From assembly GCA_002496845.1 (NCBI GenBank), contig DALQ01000020.1, forward strand, positions 1 to 10,625: 10,625 nucleotides of DNA. The letters are read 5' to 3'. Every line of letters begins with the position of its first letter. Positions within the stretch are counted from its first letter, which is position 1. The notes beneath the pieces were generated by a model. The model did not search any database. It was given only the letters and a program-made list of their open reading frames with translations, and had not been told where the DNA came from. This DNA is from Euryarchaeota archaeon UBA495. Its GTDB lineage: Archaea; Thermoplasmatota; Poseidoniia; Poseidoniales; Poseidoniaceae. The translations under genes and the position numbers were made by a program. Shown piece by piece: positions 1-7,560 of this stretch.

Positions 1-34
1 CCGATGGTCGCGGGTTCGAACCCCGTCGGGCCCG
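1..34 (+). tRNA. 3' end of a tRNA gene (truncated by the window edge), isotype unassigned
   Basis: The sequence folds as the 3' half of a tRNA. Positions 1-4 (CCGA) fit the 3' strand of the anticodon stem and 5-9 (TGGTC) a five-base variable loop. The T-stem is 10-14 paired with 22-26 (one G-U pair), around the canonical T-loop TTCGAAC at 15-21. Positions 27-33 (CGGGCCC) are the 3' acceptor strand and G34 the discriminator. No CCA is encoded, since CCT follows, so the tail would be added after transcription. The predicted 5' acceptor strand, GGGCCCG, lies outside the window. The anticodon is also missing, so the isotype cannot be read; the acceptor sequence would suit an archaeal tRNA-Arg, but that is a guess. 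The gene ends 51 nt before rpoH and could share its transcript. Confidence 0.9.
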
Positions 35-71
35 CCTGGTCACGCTTCAGGTCCATCGTTCACGGGCCAAA

Positions 72-78
72 GGCGGGG
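72..78 (+). promoter_or_regulatory. Ribosome binding site deciding the rpoH start
   Basis: A G-rich stretch (GGCGGGG), one mismatch from a Shine-Dalgarno core, ends 7 nt before the TTG at 86. That matches the 7-nt spacing of the GGAGG sites before rpoB (740-744) and rpoA1 (4348-4352). The alternative in-frame TTG at 80 lies only 1 nt after it, too close to be used. No AT-rich TATA-like box is visible between the tRNA end and this site, so the operon promoter probably lies upstream of or within the tRNA gene, outside what can be seen. Confidence 0.55.
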
Positions 79-85
79 ATTGATT

Positions 86-736
86 TTGGTCGTGAAAAGC
101 GCAACGAAGAAGCGCCTCATTGAACTCGGCGTGGAAGAAGAGGCGGCCCACAAGTTGGCCACCGATCGAAACATGGCCGACATCAAGAAGATGAGCCCCG
201 ACGAGGTGGCCTCGTGCCTCAGCGTCTCCAAGGAAAGCGATGTCCACGCCAACGTCATGCGAATCATTGCGGACCAAGGCTCCCGCCGCCGCGCCCAAAA
301 GAAGAGCCGGAAACTCACCATCCGTGCCAAGGCGATCGACGATTACGACCGCCCGGAGATTTCCATCCGCTTCAACCCCCTCAACCACACAATGGTGCCT
401 CACCAAGAACTGGTGGGCGCGCCCAACATCTCCGCCGAGGAGCAATTTGCGGTGGAGTCGGAAGAACTCGAGCCGTGGAGCCTCATCCAATTGGACTCCG
501 AAACCGGCGAGCAGCGCCTGGCCAAGGAACTGCTCCCCAAGATCCTCATCACCGATCCCGTCGTTCAAGTCATCAAGGAAGCCGCTGAAGCACAAGACGT
601 GGCGGCCTTGGCGGCCAATCCCGACCACAAGCCCTTGGCTTCGGGATGGATCGCAGACCGTGTTCTCAAGGTCATTCGGAAGTCGCCCTCAGCCGGCGTC
701 GCCGTGGCCTACCGCCTCATTGTGGAGGGGAGCTGA
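86..736 (+). CDS. rpoH: DNA-directed RNA polymerase subunit H (Rpo5) with an N-terminal helix-hairpin-helix-like extension
   Basis: Subunit H is the archaeal counterpart of the C-terminal part of eukaryotic Rpb5; it sits in the lower jaw near downstream DNA. The H core is clear. A VPHQEL segment at residues 104-109 matches the usual VPKHE, LPKILITDPVV (150-160) matches the LPKIL..DPV block, and VLKVIRKSPSAG..VAYRLIVE (193-214) is the signature C-terminus. At 216 residues it is far longer than the usual 75-85. The extra parts are an N-terminal domain (about 1-62), a basic linker (66-82, rich in Arg and Lys) and an insertion of about 24 residues (163-187) before the signature. Residues 1-28 are 21/28 identical to the start of RpoA2 in this operon. 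I chose the TTG start at 86 because it gives MVVKSATKK, exactly the RpoA2 N-terminus, with good spacing from a G-rich ribosome site; TTG at 80 is possible but less likely. rpoB follows after 15 nt. Confidence 0.93.
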   Translation: MVVKSATKKRLIELGVEEEAAHKLATDRNMADIKKMSPDEVASCLSVSKESDVHANVMRIIADQGSRRRAQKKSRKLTIRAKAIDDYDRPEISIRFNPLNHTMVPHQELVGAPNISAEEQFAVESEELEPWSLIQLDSETGEQRLAKELLPKILITDPVVQVIKEAAEAQDVAALAANPDHKPLASGWIADRVLKVIRKSPSAGVAVAYRLIVEGS

Positions 737-751
737 ACCGGAGGGAGCACC

Positions 752-3700
752 ATGCAAGAAATCATCGAAGCCTACTTCCGCGAGCGCAGCCTCGTGAACC
801 ATCAAATCGCATCGTACGACGACTGCATCCCCTCTGGGGAGAATCTTCCCTCCCGAATGGAGACCATCATTCGCAACATCCGCGTCGGCACCGACGAGGA
901 AATCGAAGACGAAGAAGGCGGATTCATCCGCCTTGACGTCGCCGACCAAGACATCGTCATTCGCCTCAGGAACGTCCAACTGGGCGAACCCATGACCAAG
1001 GAAGCCAACGGGTCCGAGCACCCTTCGACGCCCATGGAGTGCCGTCTCCGCAAGTTGACCTACTTCTCTCCCGTGACCATTGACTTCACCATCTACCGCA
1101 ACGGCGTTCCCGGCAACCCCGAGAAGGGCGTTCAGGTGGGCAACATGCCCATCATGGTCCGCTCAAAGCGCTGCAACCTGCACCCGAACCACATTGCGGG
1201 CGACCGCGTGCTGGCTCCGACCACCTCCAAAGACGACATGGACGCATGGCATGGCCTGCTCCGCACCAAGGGCGAAGACCCTCTCGACCCTGGTGGCTAC
1301 TTCATCATCAACGGCACCGAGCGTGTCCTCATTTCGATGGAAGACCTCGCGCCGAACCGCGTGACGGTCGAGATCAACAAGCGCTACGCCAAGCAAACGG
1401 AAGTCGCCAAGATTTTCTCGCAGAAGGACGGCATGCGCAAGCCCCTCACCGTCGAAAAGCGCCGTGACGGGATGCTCATGGTCAAGGTCAGCACGGCCGG
1501 AACCACCGCCATCCCCGTGGTGCTGCTCATGCGCGCCCTTGGCATCGACAACGATCAGGAGATTTTCACCGCCATCGCTGGCCCCACTGAGACGTTCAAG
1601 TACATCGTGGCCAACATCAACGAAGTCAACGACAACGAAGAGTACAACACGATGAACACCCAAGAAGCTCACGAGTGGCTTCAGAAGAAGTTCGCCGCCG
1701 GTCAGCAGCGTGAATACCGCGAACAGCGCGTCAACCAACTGCTTGACCGCGAACTCTTGCCCCACTTGGGCGACAACGCGGCCGACCGCAAGAAGAAGGC
1801 GATTTTCGTCGGACGCATCGTCCGCCAGGTGCTCGAAATGGCCCTGACCGACCGCGCACCCAACGACAAGGACCACTACGCCAACAAGCGTGTGCGCCTC
1901 GCCGGTGACCTCGTCGAAGACCTCTTCCGCGTGTCCGCTGGCCAACTTGCTCGTGACCTCAAGTACCAACTCGAGCGCCACCACAACCGCAAGCGCGAAC
2001 TCCGCATCAGCTCCTGCCTCCGCCCTGACGTGCTGACCTCCAAGATCATGCACGCCCTCGCGACCGGAAACTGGGTCGGTGGACGAAGCGGTGTGAGCCA
2101 ACTTCTGGACCGCACCACCTTCCTGTCCGCGCTTTCCCACATGCGCCGTGTCACCAGCCCCCTGGTGCGCAGCCAACCTCACTTCGAGGCCCGTGACCTT
2201 CACCCCACCCAGTGGGGCCGTTTGTGCCCCAACGAGACCCCTGAGGGTCAGAACTGTGGTCTGGTGAAGAACGCAGCCCAGATGATCGACGTGTCCGAGC
2301 AAGTCGACGACGCCATGATCTGCGGACAGCTGGACGACATGGACGTTTACCAGCCCGACGACTGGACCAACGGCGACCGCATCCACGTGAACGGTGACAT
2401 CTACGGCATCCACGACAACGGCATCAACCTGGTCAACCAGTTCAAGAACGCCCGTCGTCGCGGTCTCATCCCTCCTGAAGTGTCCATCCGTCACGACACG
2501 GAAAACCGTGACATCTTCATCAACACCGACAAGGGACGCATCCTGCGCCCTCTGCTCATCCTCCACGACGGTGCGCCCCGCTTGACGCAGGGCCACCTTG
2601 AGGAACTCCGCAACGGTGAGACGACCTTCGCTGACCTCCTGACCAAGGGGATCATCGAGTGGGTTGACGCAGAAGAAGAGGAGGACCTCTTCATCGCGTC
2701 CCGTCCCTTCCTTCTCCCAGAGAAGGTCCCCGAAGGCAGCGACCACGCCGGTCGCCCCGTGACCAGCGAGAACGTCGAATGGTCCAACATGGGCCAAGTC
2801 AACGCCAGCAGCGCCAGCCTCACGGCCAAGGTCCGCTTGCCGAACGGCGAGTGGGGCACGGCCACCTTCGACGTCCCGCTTGAGTACACCAACGACCACA
2901 CGCACTGTGAAATCGACCCGCAGCTCATGCTCGGTGTCTGCGCTTCGCTCATCCCGTACCCGGAGCACAACTCCACGCCGCGCGTGACCGGTGGTACCGC
3001 GATGGTCAAGCAATCCCTTGGCCTGCCCAGCGCCAACTACCGTCTGCGCCCCGACACCCGTGCACACATCCTGCACTACCCTCACCGCTCGATCACCAAG
3101 ACCGACGCGATGGGCACCACGGGCTTCGACGAGCGCCCCGGCGGTCAGAACTTCATCGTGGCCATCATGTCCCTGCACGGCTACAACATGCAGGACGCCG
3201 TCATCATGAACCGCGGATCTGTTGAGCGCGCCCTCGGCCGTTCGACCTTCAACCGCACCTACAACGCTGAACGCAAGCGATTCCCCGGCGGCCAGATCGA
3301 AGAGATCGAGAAGCCCGGTTCTTCCCTCCAGGAAGTCAAGGGCCTCAAGCCGGAAGCCTCCTACCAGCACCTCGAAGGCGACGGCTTGCCCGTCCCCGAA
3401 ACCAACCTTTCCGGTGGCGACGTGCTCGTGGGCAAGACCAGCCCGCCCCGGTTCCTTGAGGAATCGGGCGGTGGCACCTTCTTGCAAGCCCAAGAACGTC
3501 GAGAATCCTCGATGCTCGTCCGTCACGGTGAGATGGGTCACGTGGACAACGTCTACGTCACCGAGTCACTCGACAGCGGCCGTCTCGTTCGCGTCATCGT
3601 GCGCAGCCACAAGGTCCCCGAAGTCGGCGACAAGTTCGCTTCCCGGCACGGACAGAAGGGCGTCATCGGACGCTTGGTTGACCCAGAGGACATGCCCTTC

Positions 3701-4363
3701 ACAGAAGACGGCGTGGTCCCTGACCTCATCATCAACCCCCACGCGATTCCCTCGCGAATGACCGTCGCCCACGTCCTCGAGATGATCGGCGGCAAGGTCG
3801 GTTCGATGGAAGGCCGCCGCATCAACGGCACCGCCTTCCGCGGTGAGAAGGAAAGCAGCCTCCGCGACGCCCTCGTCCGCAACGGCTTCGACCACTCCGG
3901 CCGCGAGCGCATGATCAACGGTGAGACCGGTGAAGCCTACCCAGCCGACATCTTCGTCGGTTGCATCTTCTACCAGCGTCTGCACCACCTCGTGTCCTCA
4001 AAGATTCACGCCCGTTCCCGCGGTCGCGTGCAAATCCTCACCCGCCAGCCGACCGAAGGCCGTGCCCGTCAGGGTGGTCTCCGATTCGGTGAGATGGAGC
4101 GTGACTGCCTGATTGCGCACGGTGCTTCGATGGTCATCAAGGACCGTCTCTTGGACGAGTCCGACGGCATCGACCTGTACGTGTGCCAGGAGTCTGGCCA
4201 CATCGCGTGGTACGATCCGAAACGCAACACATACGTCAGCCCCATCGCTGGGGACGGTGCGGAAGTCTACAAGGTGCAGACTTCGTACGCATTCAAGCTG
4301 CTGCTCGATGAGATGAAGAGTCTCGGAGTGGCCATGCGCCTAGAACTGGAGGACCGCCGATGA
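752..4363 (+). CDS. rpoB: DNA-directed RNA polymerase subunit B (Rpo2), single unsplit chain
   Basis: This is the second-largest polymerase subunit, homologous to Rpb2 and bacterial beta, forming one side of the active-site cleft. It is a single 1203-residue chain, not split into B'' and B' as in methanogens and haloarchaea. Recognisable blocks in order are: GTERVLISMEDLAPNR (188-203); ATGNW.GGR.GVSQLLDRT (437-455); the fork region SQPHFEARDLHPTQWGRLCP (474-493) and ETPEGQNCGLVKN; HTHCEIDP..MLGVCASLIPYPEHN (716-740); GYNMQDAVIMNRGSVER (810-826); GDKFASRHGQKGVIG (959-973) and INPHAIPSRMT (994-1004); RGRVQILTRQPTEGRARQGG (1090-1109); and the C-terminal SYAFKLLLDEMKSL. Two oddities appear. There is an insertion of about 55 residues around 651-715. 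The C-terminal clamp zinc ribbon keeps only C1145; the other three positions are S1148, S1163 and A1166. The ATG has a GGAGGGAG ribosome site (740-747), and the stop overlaps the rpoA1 start (ATGA). Confidence 0.98.
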   Translation: MQEIIEAYFRERSLVNHQIASYDDCIPSGENLPSRMETIIRNIRVGTDEEIEDEEGGFIRLDVADQDIVIRLRNVQLGEPMTKEANGSEHPSTPMECRLRKLTYFSPVTIDFTIYRNGVPGNPEKGVQVGNMPIMVRSKRCNLHPNHIAGDRVLAPTTSKDDMDAWHGLLRTKGEDPLDPGGYFIINGTERVLISMEDLAPNRVTVEINKRYAKQTEVAKIFSQKDGMRKPLTVEKRRDGMLMVKVSTAGTTAIPVVLLMRALGIDNDQEIFTAIAGPTETFKYIVANINEVNDNEEYNTMNTQEAHEWLQKKFAAGQQREYREQRVNQLLDRELLPHLGDNAADRKKKAIFVGRIVRQVLEMALTDRAPNDKDHYANKRVRLAGDLVEDLFRVSAGQLARDLKYQLERHHNRKRELRISSCLRPDVLTSKIMHALATGNWVGGRSGVSQLLDRTTFLSALSHMRRVTSPLVRSQPHFEARDLHPTQWGRLCPNETPEGQNCGLVKNAAQMIDVSEQVDDAMICGQLDDMDVYQPDDWTNGDRIHVNGDIYGIHDNGINLVNQFKNARRRGLIPPEVSIRHDTENRDIFINTDKGRILRPLLILHDGAPRLTQGHLEELRNGETTFADLLTKGIIEWVDAEEEEDLFIASRPFLLPEKVPEGSDHAGRPVTSENVEWSNMGQVNASSASLTAKVRLPNGEWGTATFDVPLEYTNDHTHCEIDPQLMLGVCASLIPYPEHNSTPRVTGGTAMVKQSLGLPSANYRLRPDTRAHILHYPHRSITKTDAMGTTGFDERPGGQNFIVAIMSLHGYNMQDAVIMNRGSVERALGRSTFNRTYNAERKRFPGGQIEEIEKPGSSLQEVKGLKPEASYQHLEGDGLPVPETNLSGGDVLVGKTSPPRFLEESGGGTFLQAQERRESSMLVRHGEMGHVDNVYVTESLDSGRLVRVIVRSHKVPEVGDKFASRHGQKGVIGRLVDPEDMPFTEDGVVPDLIINPHAIPSRMTVAHVLEMIGGKVGSMEGRRINGTAFRGEKESSLRDALVRNGFDHSGRERMINGETGEAYPADIFVGCIFYQRLHHLVSSKIHARSRGRVQILTRQPTEGRARQGGLRFGEMERDCLIAHGASMVIKDRLLDESDGIDLYVCQESGHIAWYDPKRNTYVSPIAGDGAEVYKVQTSYAFKLLLDEMKSLGVAMRLELEDRR

Positions 4364-7300
4364 GTCGAAAGAGCGTGCTGATCCCGAAGCGAATTGCCTC
4401 AATCCGCTTCAGCCTGATGGACCCTGCCGAGATCCGTAAGATGTCGGCGGTCGAAGTCAAGACCCCGGACACCTACAAGGACGACGGTCACGCCTACACC
4501 CAGGGTCTCATGGACCCGCACATGGGCGTCATCGAGCCTGGCATGATTTGTCCCACGGACAACTGCAAGTACGACGAAAGCCCGGGTCACTTCGGGCACA
4601 TCGCCCTTGAGCTGCCGGTCATTCACATCGGGTTCGTGAACCTGATCAAGACCGCGTTGAAGGCCACCTGCAACTCCTGCCACCGCATCCTGCTTCACGA
4701 AGCCGAAGGAACCCACCCCGGGAACCCCGAGCTCTCGGAACAGGACTACTACCGCCACCGTGTCCACGACATCATCACCAAGCACGGCGTGGGTTCGACC
4801 GAATTCTCGAAGATCATCAAGGACATCGAGAAGGTCACCTCCGGTGCCAAGCGCAAGACGTGCATGCACTGTGGAAAGCCCCAAGGAAAGATCATCCTCG
4901 AGAAGCCAACGAACTTCAAGGAAAAGATCGGAACCCCAGGCAGCGGCAAAGAAACGGAGCGCAAGCTCAACGCCCGCGACGTTCGCGAGTGGCTGGCTTC
5001 CGTCCCCGACGAGGACCTCATCTTCATCGGGATGCACAAGACGAACCGCCCCGAGTGGATTGTTCTGAAGGTGCTTCCAGTGCCTCCGATCACCGTTCGT
5101 CCGTCCATCACCTTGGACAGCGGCGACCGCTCTGAGGACGACCTGACCCACAAGCTCGTGGACGTCCTCCGCATCAACCAGCGCCTTCGAGAGAACCGTG
5201 ACTCCGGTGCGCCCCAACTCATTGTTGAGGACCTGTGGGAACTGCTCCAGTACCACTGCACCACGTACTTCGACAACCAAACCTCGGGTATCCCACCCGC
5301 ACGCCACCGCTCAGGTCGCACCCTCAAGACGCTCACGCAGCGCTTGAAGGGGAAGGAAGGTCGCTTCCGCTCCAACCTGTCCGGAAAGCGTGTGAACTTC
5401 TGTGCTCGCTCGGTCATTTCGCCTGACCCCTTCCTCGGCGTCAACGAAGTCGGCGTGCCGACCCGCATCGCCAAGGAACTCACGGTGCCCATCCGCGTGA
5501 CCACGCGAAACCGTGAGGACATGCGTCAGATGATCCTCCGTGGACCTGACGTTCACCCCGGTGTGAACTACATCATCCGTGGCGACGGTCGCCGTGTTCG
5601 TATCAACGAGCGCAGCCGCCTCATCAACGCCGGATTCCGCTGTTTCAACCCCGAGTGCGACTCGGAGCGCACCCTGCGCCCCGACCTTGACGCGGTCATG
5701 CCCGCCCCCAACTTCTTGCCCGGTCTGGTCATCAAGTCCCTCATCATGCGCACGCAAACCGGTGACGAACTCACCCAATACAGCGTGGACGACAACGCCA
5801 CCTTGGCCAACCTCCGCGGCGAAGAAGCCGACGGGACGCCATTGTCCGACGATGACCCCCGCGGCATCCTGTACCAGCGCTGGAAGTGGGAACTCAGCCA
5901 GGCCGACTCGCCTGACCCTGAGCCCTTCCCCGAGCACCTCAACGTGCTCTGCCCGCACTGCGGCTCCCCGGCCGATGACTGGGGCGACCACACCCGCGTG
6001 GAAGACCGTCTCTCGACCGTCGACTGGAGCGGCAACCCGAAGCCCGGTATCACCGTTGAGCGCCACTTGATCGACGGAGACGTCGCCATCTTCAACCGGC
6101 AGCCATCGCTGCACAGGATGTCGATGATGGTGCACGAGGTGCGCGTCATGGAAGGCAAAACCTTCCGGTTCAATCTCGCCGTCTGTACGCCCTACAACGC
6201 CGACTTCGACGGTGACGAGATGAACCTCCACGTCATCCAGTCCGAGGAAGCTCGTGCAGAAGCGAAGATCCTCATGCGCGTGCAGGAGCACATCCTGACG
6301 CCCCGCTACGGCGGTGCGGTGATCGGCGGCATCCACGACCACATCTCCGGTGCCTACCTGCTCACCCGTGGTGGCGAAAACGGCCTCATCCTCAAGCGCA
6401 ATGCGCTTGAGATGCTTGGCTACATCAACTACCGTGGCGACCTGCCAGAGACCGTTGAAAACGAGGCTGGCGAGCCCTGCTTCCGTGGCGAGGACCTGAT
6501 GTCCCTCATCATCCCCGACAACATCCACATGCGGTTCCGCAGCCGTTCACTCGACGACGTGAAGGTCCGCAACGGCCAGATCAGCGGAACCCTCGACAAG
6601 CGTGCCATCGGTGCGGAAGACGGTCGTCTCTTGGACGCCATCATCCAGACCAACGGTCCAAGCCGTGGTGCAGAGTTCCTGGACCAGTTCACCCGCTTGA
6701 CCATCGGTGCGTGCACCTCGCTCGGTTTCACCACCGGCATCGACGACGAAGACCTCTCCGAGGACGCCATCGCTGGCATCGAGAAGGCCAACGACGAAGC
6801 ACGGATTGCCGTGCGAGCCGAACTCGACAAGTACGGCGAAGACGGTCAAGGCTACGAAACCCGCCCCGGTCGCACACCTGTTGAAACCCTCGAGGAGAAC
6901 ATCATGATCATCCTCGATCAGGGCAAGCAAGCAGCCGGTGACGTCGCAAAGGACGAATTGAACCGCTCAGGTTCCACCAACGCTGCGGTCAACATGGCCA
7001 TTTCCGGTGCCCGTGGTTCCATGGACAACCTGACGATGATGGCCGGTTCGATCGGCCAGGCAAAGGTGCGTGGCCGCCGCCTCGAGCGTGGCTACGAAGA
7101 CCGTGTCCTGCCTCACTTCAAGCGCCACGACAAGGGTGGACGCCAGAAGGGCTTCATCGCTTCCTCGTTCAAGCGTGGTCTGCAGCCCACGGAGTTCTTC
7201 ATGCTCTCCGTGTCCGGCCGTGAGTCCTTGGTCGACACCGCGGTTCGTACCGCCAAGTCGGGGTACATGCAGCGCCGACTGATCAACGCCATGGACGACC

Positions 7301-7560
7301 TCAAGGTGTACAACGACGACATGCTTTCCGTCCGCAACACGGCGAACCGCATCATCCAGTTCTCCTACGGTGAGGACGGCATTGACCCCTCCCGAGGTGT
7401 TCACGGTTCTCCGTTCAACATCGACATCGTCGTCGACGACGCCCTTGGCACCGACGGTGCCATGGAAGCCGACCATGACTCGTACGACCGTGACGAGCAA
7501 GAAGACGACCTCGGCGGCTGGGAATTCGAAGCCGAAGAGAACGACGGAGGTGAGGCCTGA
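4360..7560 (+). CDS. rpoA1: DNA-directed RNA polymerase subunit A' (Rpo1N), with a large dock-region insertion
   Basis: This is the N-terminal part of the largest polymerase subunit (Rpb1/beta' homologue), carrying the clamp, dock and catalytic magnesium site. Landmarks are: the N-terminal PGHFGHI block (75-81); a second clamp zinc site with C104, C107, C168 and C171; [27 protein letters not shown] (331-357); [14 protein letters not shown] (394-407); [25 protein letters not shown] (566-590); the catalytic NADFDGD (613-619, with D615, D617 and D619); SGARGSMDN (882-890); and the bridge helix region (939-975). At 1066 residues it exceeds the usual 870-910. Most of the excess is a block at about 415-562 with C428, C433, C531 and C534, followed by an acidic C-terminal tail (about 1027-1066). 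The first clamp zinc site (C64..H77) lacks two canonical cysteines. The start overlaps the rpoB stop and has GGAGG at 4348-4352. Its stop overlaps the rpoA2 start by one base. Confidence 0.98.
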   Translation: MSRKSVLIPKRIASIRFSLMDPAEIRKMSAVEVKTPDTYKDDGHAYTQGLMDPHMGVIEPGMICPTDNCKYDESPGHFGHIALELPVIHIGFVNLIKTALKATCNSCHRILLHEAEGTHPGNPELSEQDYYRHRVHDIITKHGVGSTEFSKIIKDIEKVTSGAKRKTCMHCGKPQGKIILEKPTNFKEKIGTPGSGKETERKLNARDVREWLASVPDEDLIFIGMHKTNRPEWIVLKVLPVPPITVRPSITLDSGDRSEDDLTHKLVDVLRINQRLRENRDSGAPQLIVEDLWELLQYHCTTYFDNQTSGIPPARHRSGRTLKTLTQRLKGKEGRFRSNLSGKRVNFCARSVISPDPFLGVNEVGVPTRIAKELTVPIRVTTRNREDMRQMILRGPDVHPGVNYIIRGDGRRVRINERSRLINAGFRCFNPECDSERTLRPDLDAVMPAPNFLPGLVIKSLIMRTQTGDELTQYSVDDNATLANLRGEEADGTPLSDDDPRGILYQRWKWELSQADSPDPEPFPEHLNVLCPHCGSPADDWGDHTRVEDRLSTVDWSGNPKPGITVERHLIDGDVAIFNRQPSLHRMSMMVHEVRVMEGKTFRFNLAVCTPYNADFDGDEMNLHVIQSEEARAEAKILMRVQEHILTPRYGGAVIGGIHDHISGAYLLTRGGENGLILKRNALEMLGYINYRGDLPETVENEAGEPCFRGEDLMSLIIPDNIHMRFRSRSLDDVKVRNGQISGTLDKRAIGAEDGRLLDAIIQTNGPSRGAEFLDQFTRLTIGACTSLGFTTGIDDEDLSEDAIAGIEKANDEARIAVRAELDKYGEDGQGYETRPGRTPVETLEENIMIILDQGKQAAGDVAKDELNRSGSTNAAVNMAISGARGSMDNLTMMAGSIGQAKVRGRRLERGYEDRVLPHFKRHDKGGRQKGFIASSFKRGLQPTEFFMLSVSGRESLVDTAVRTAKSGYMQRRLINAMDDLKVYNDDMLSVRNTANRIIQFSYGEDGIDPSRGVHGSPFNIDIVVDDALGTDGAMEADHDSYDRDEQEDDLGGWEFEAEENDGGEA

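Noticed and set aside
1..34. tRNA 3' end as an integration (att) site for a mobile element
   Set aside because: No integrase and no repeat of the tRNA end were seen in the window, and core genes follow directly.
80..85. TTG at 80 as the rpoH start
   Set aside because: It is 1 nt from the G-rich ribosome site and adds two residues absent from the matching RpoA2 start; TTG at 86 fits better.
86..271. Recent DNA duplication or gene conversion between the rpoH and rpoA2 5' ends
   Set aside because: Most identical residues use different synonymous codons, so the likeness is at protein level and old.
1163..3541. A 792-codon open frame on the minus strand opposite rpoB
   Set aside because: It is a by-product of the GC-rich, C-ending codons of rpoB; its translation is low-complexity (Val, Gly, Asp, His) with no recognisable domain, and rpoB is certain.
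4360..4363. Possible frameshift joining rpoB and rpoA1 at the ATGA overlap
   Set aside because: Both ends match the known termini of B and A', and a good Shine-Dalgarno site precedes the ATG; this is ordinary translational coupling.
5311..6528. A 405-codon minus-strand open frame opposite rpoA1
   Set aside because: Shadow of rpoA1 codon bias; translation has no family features.
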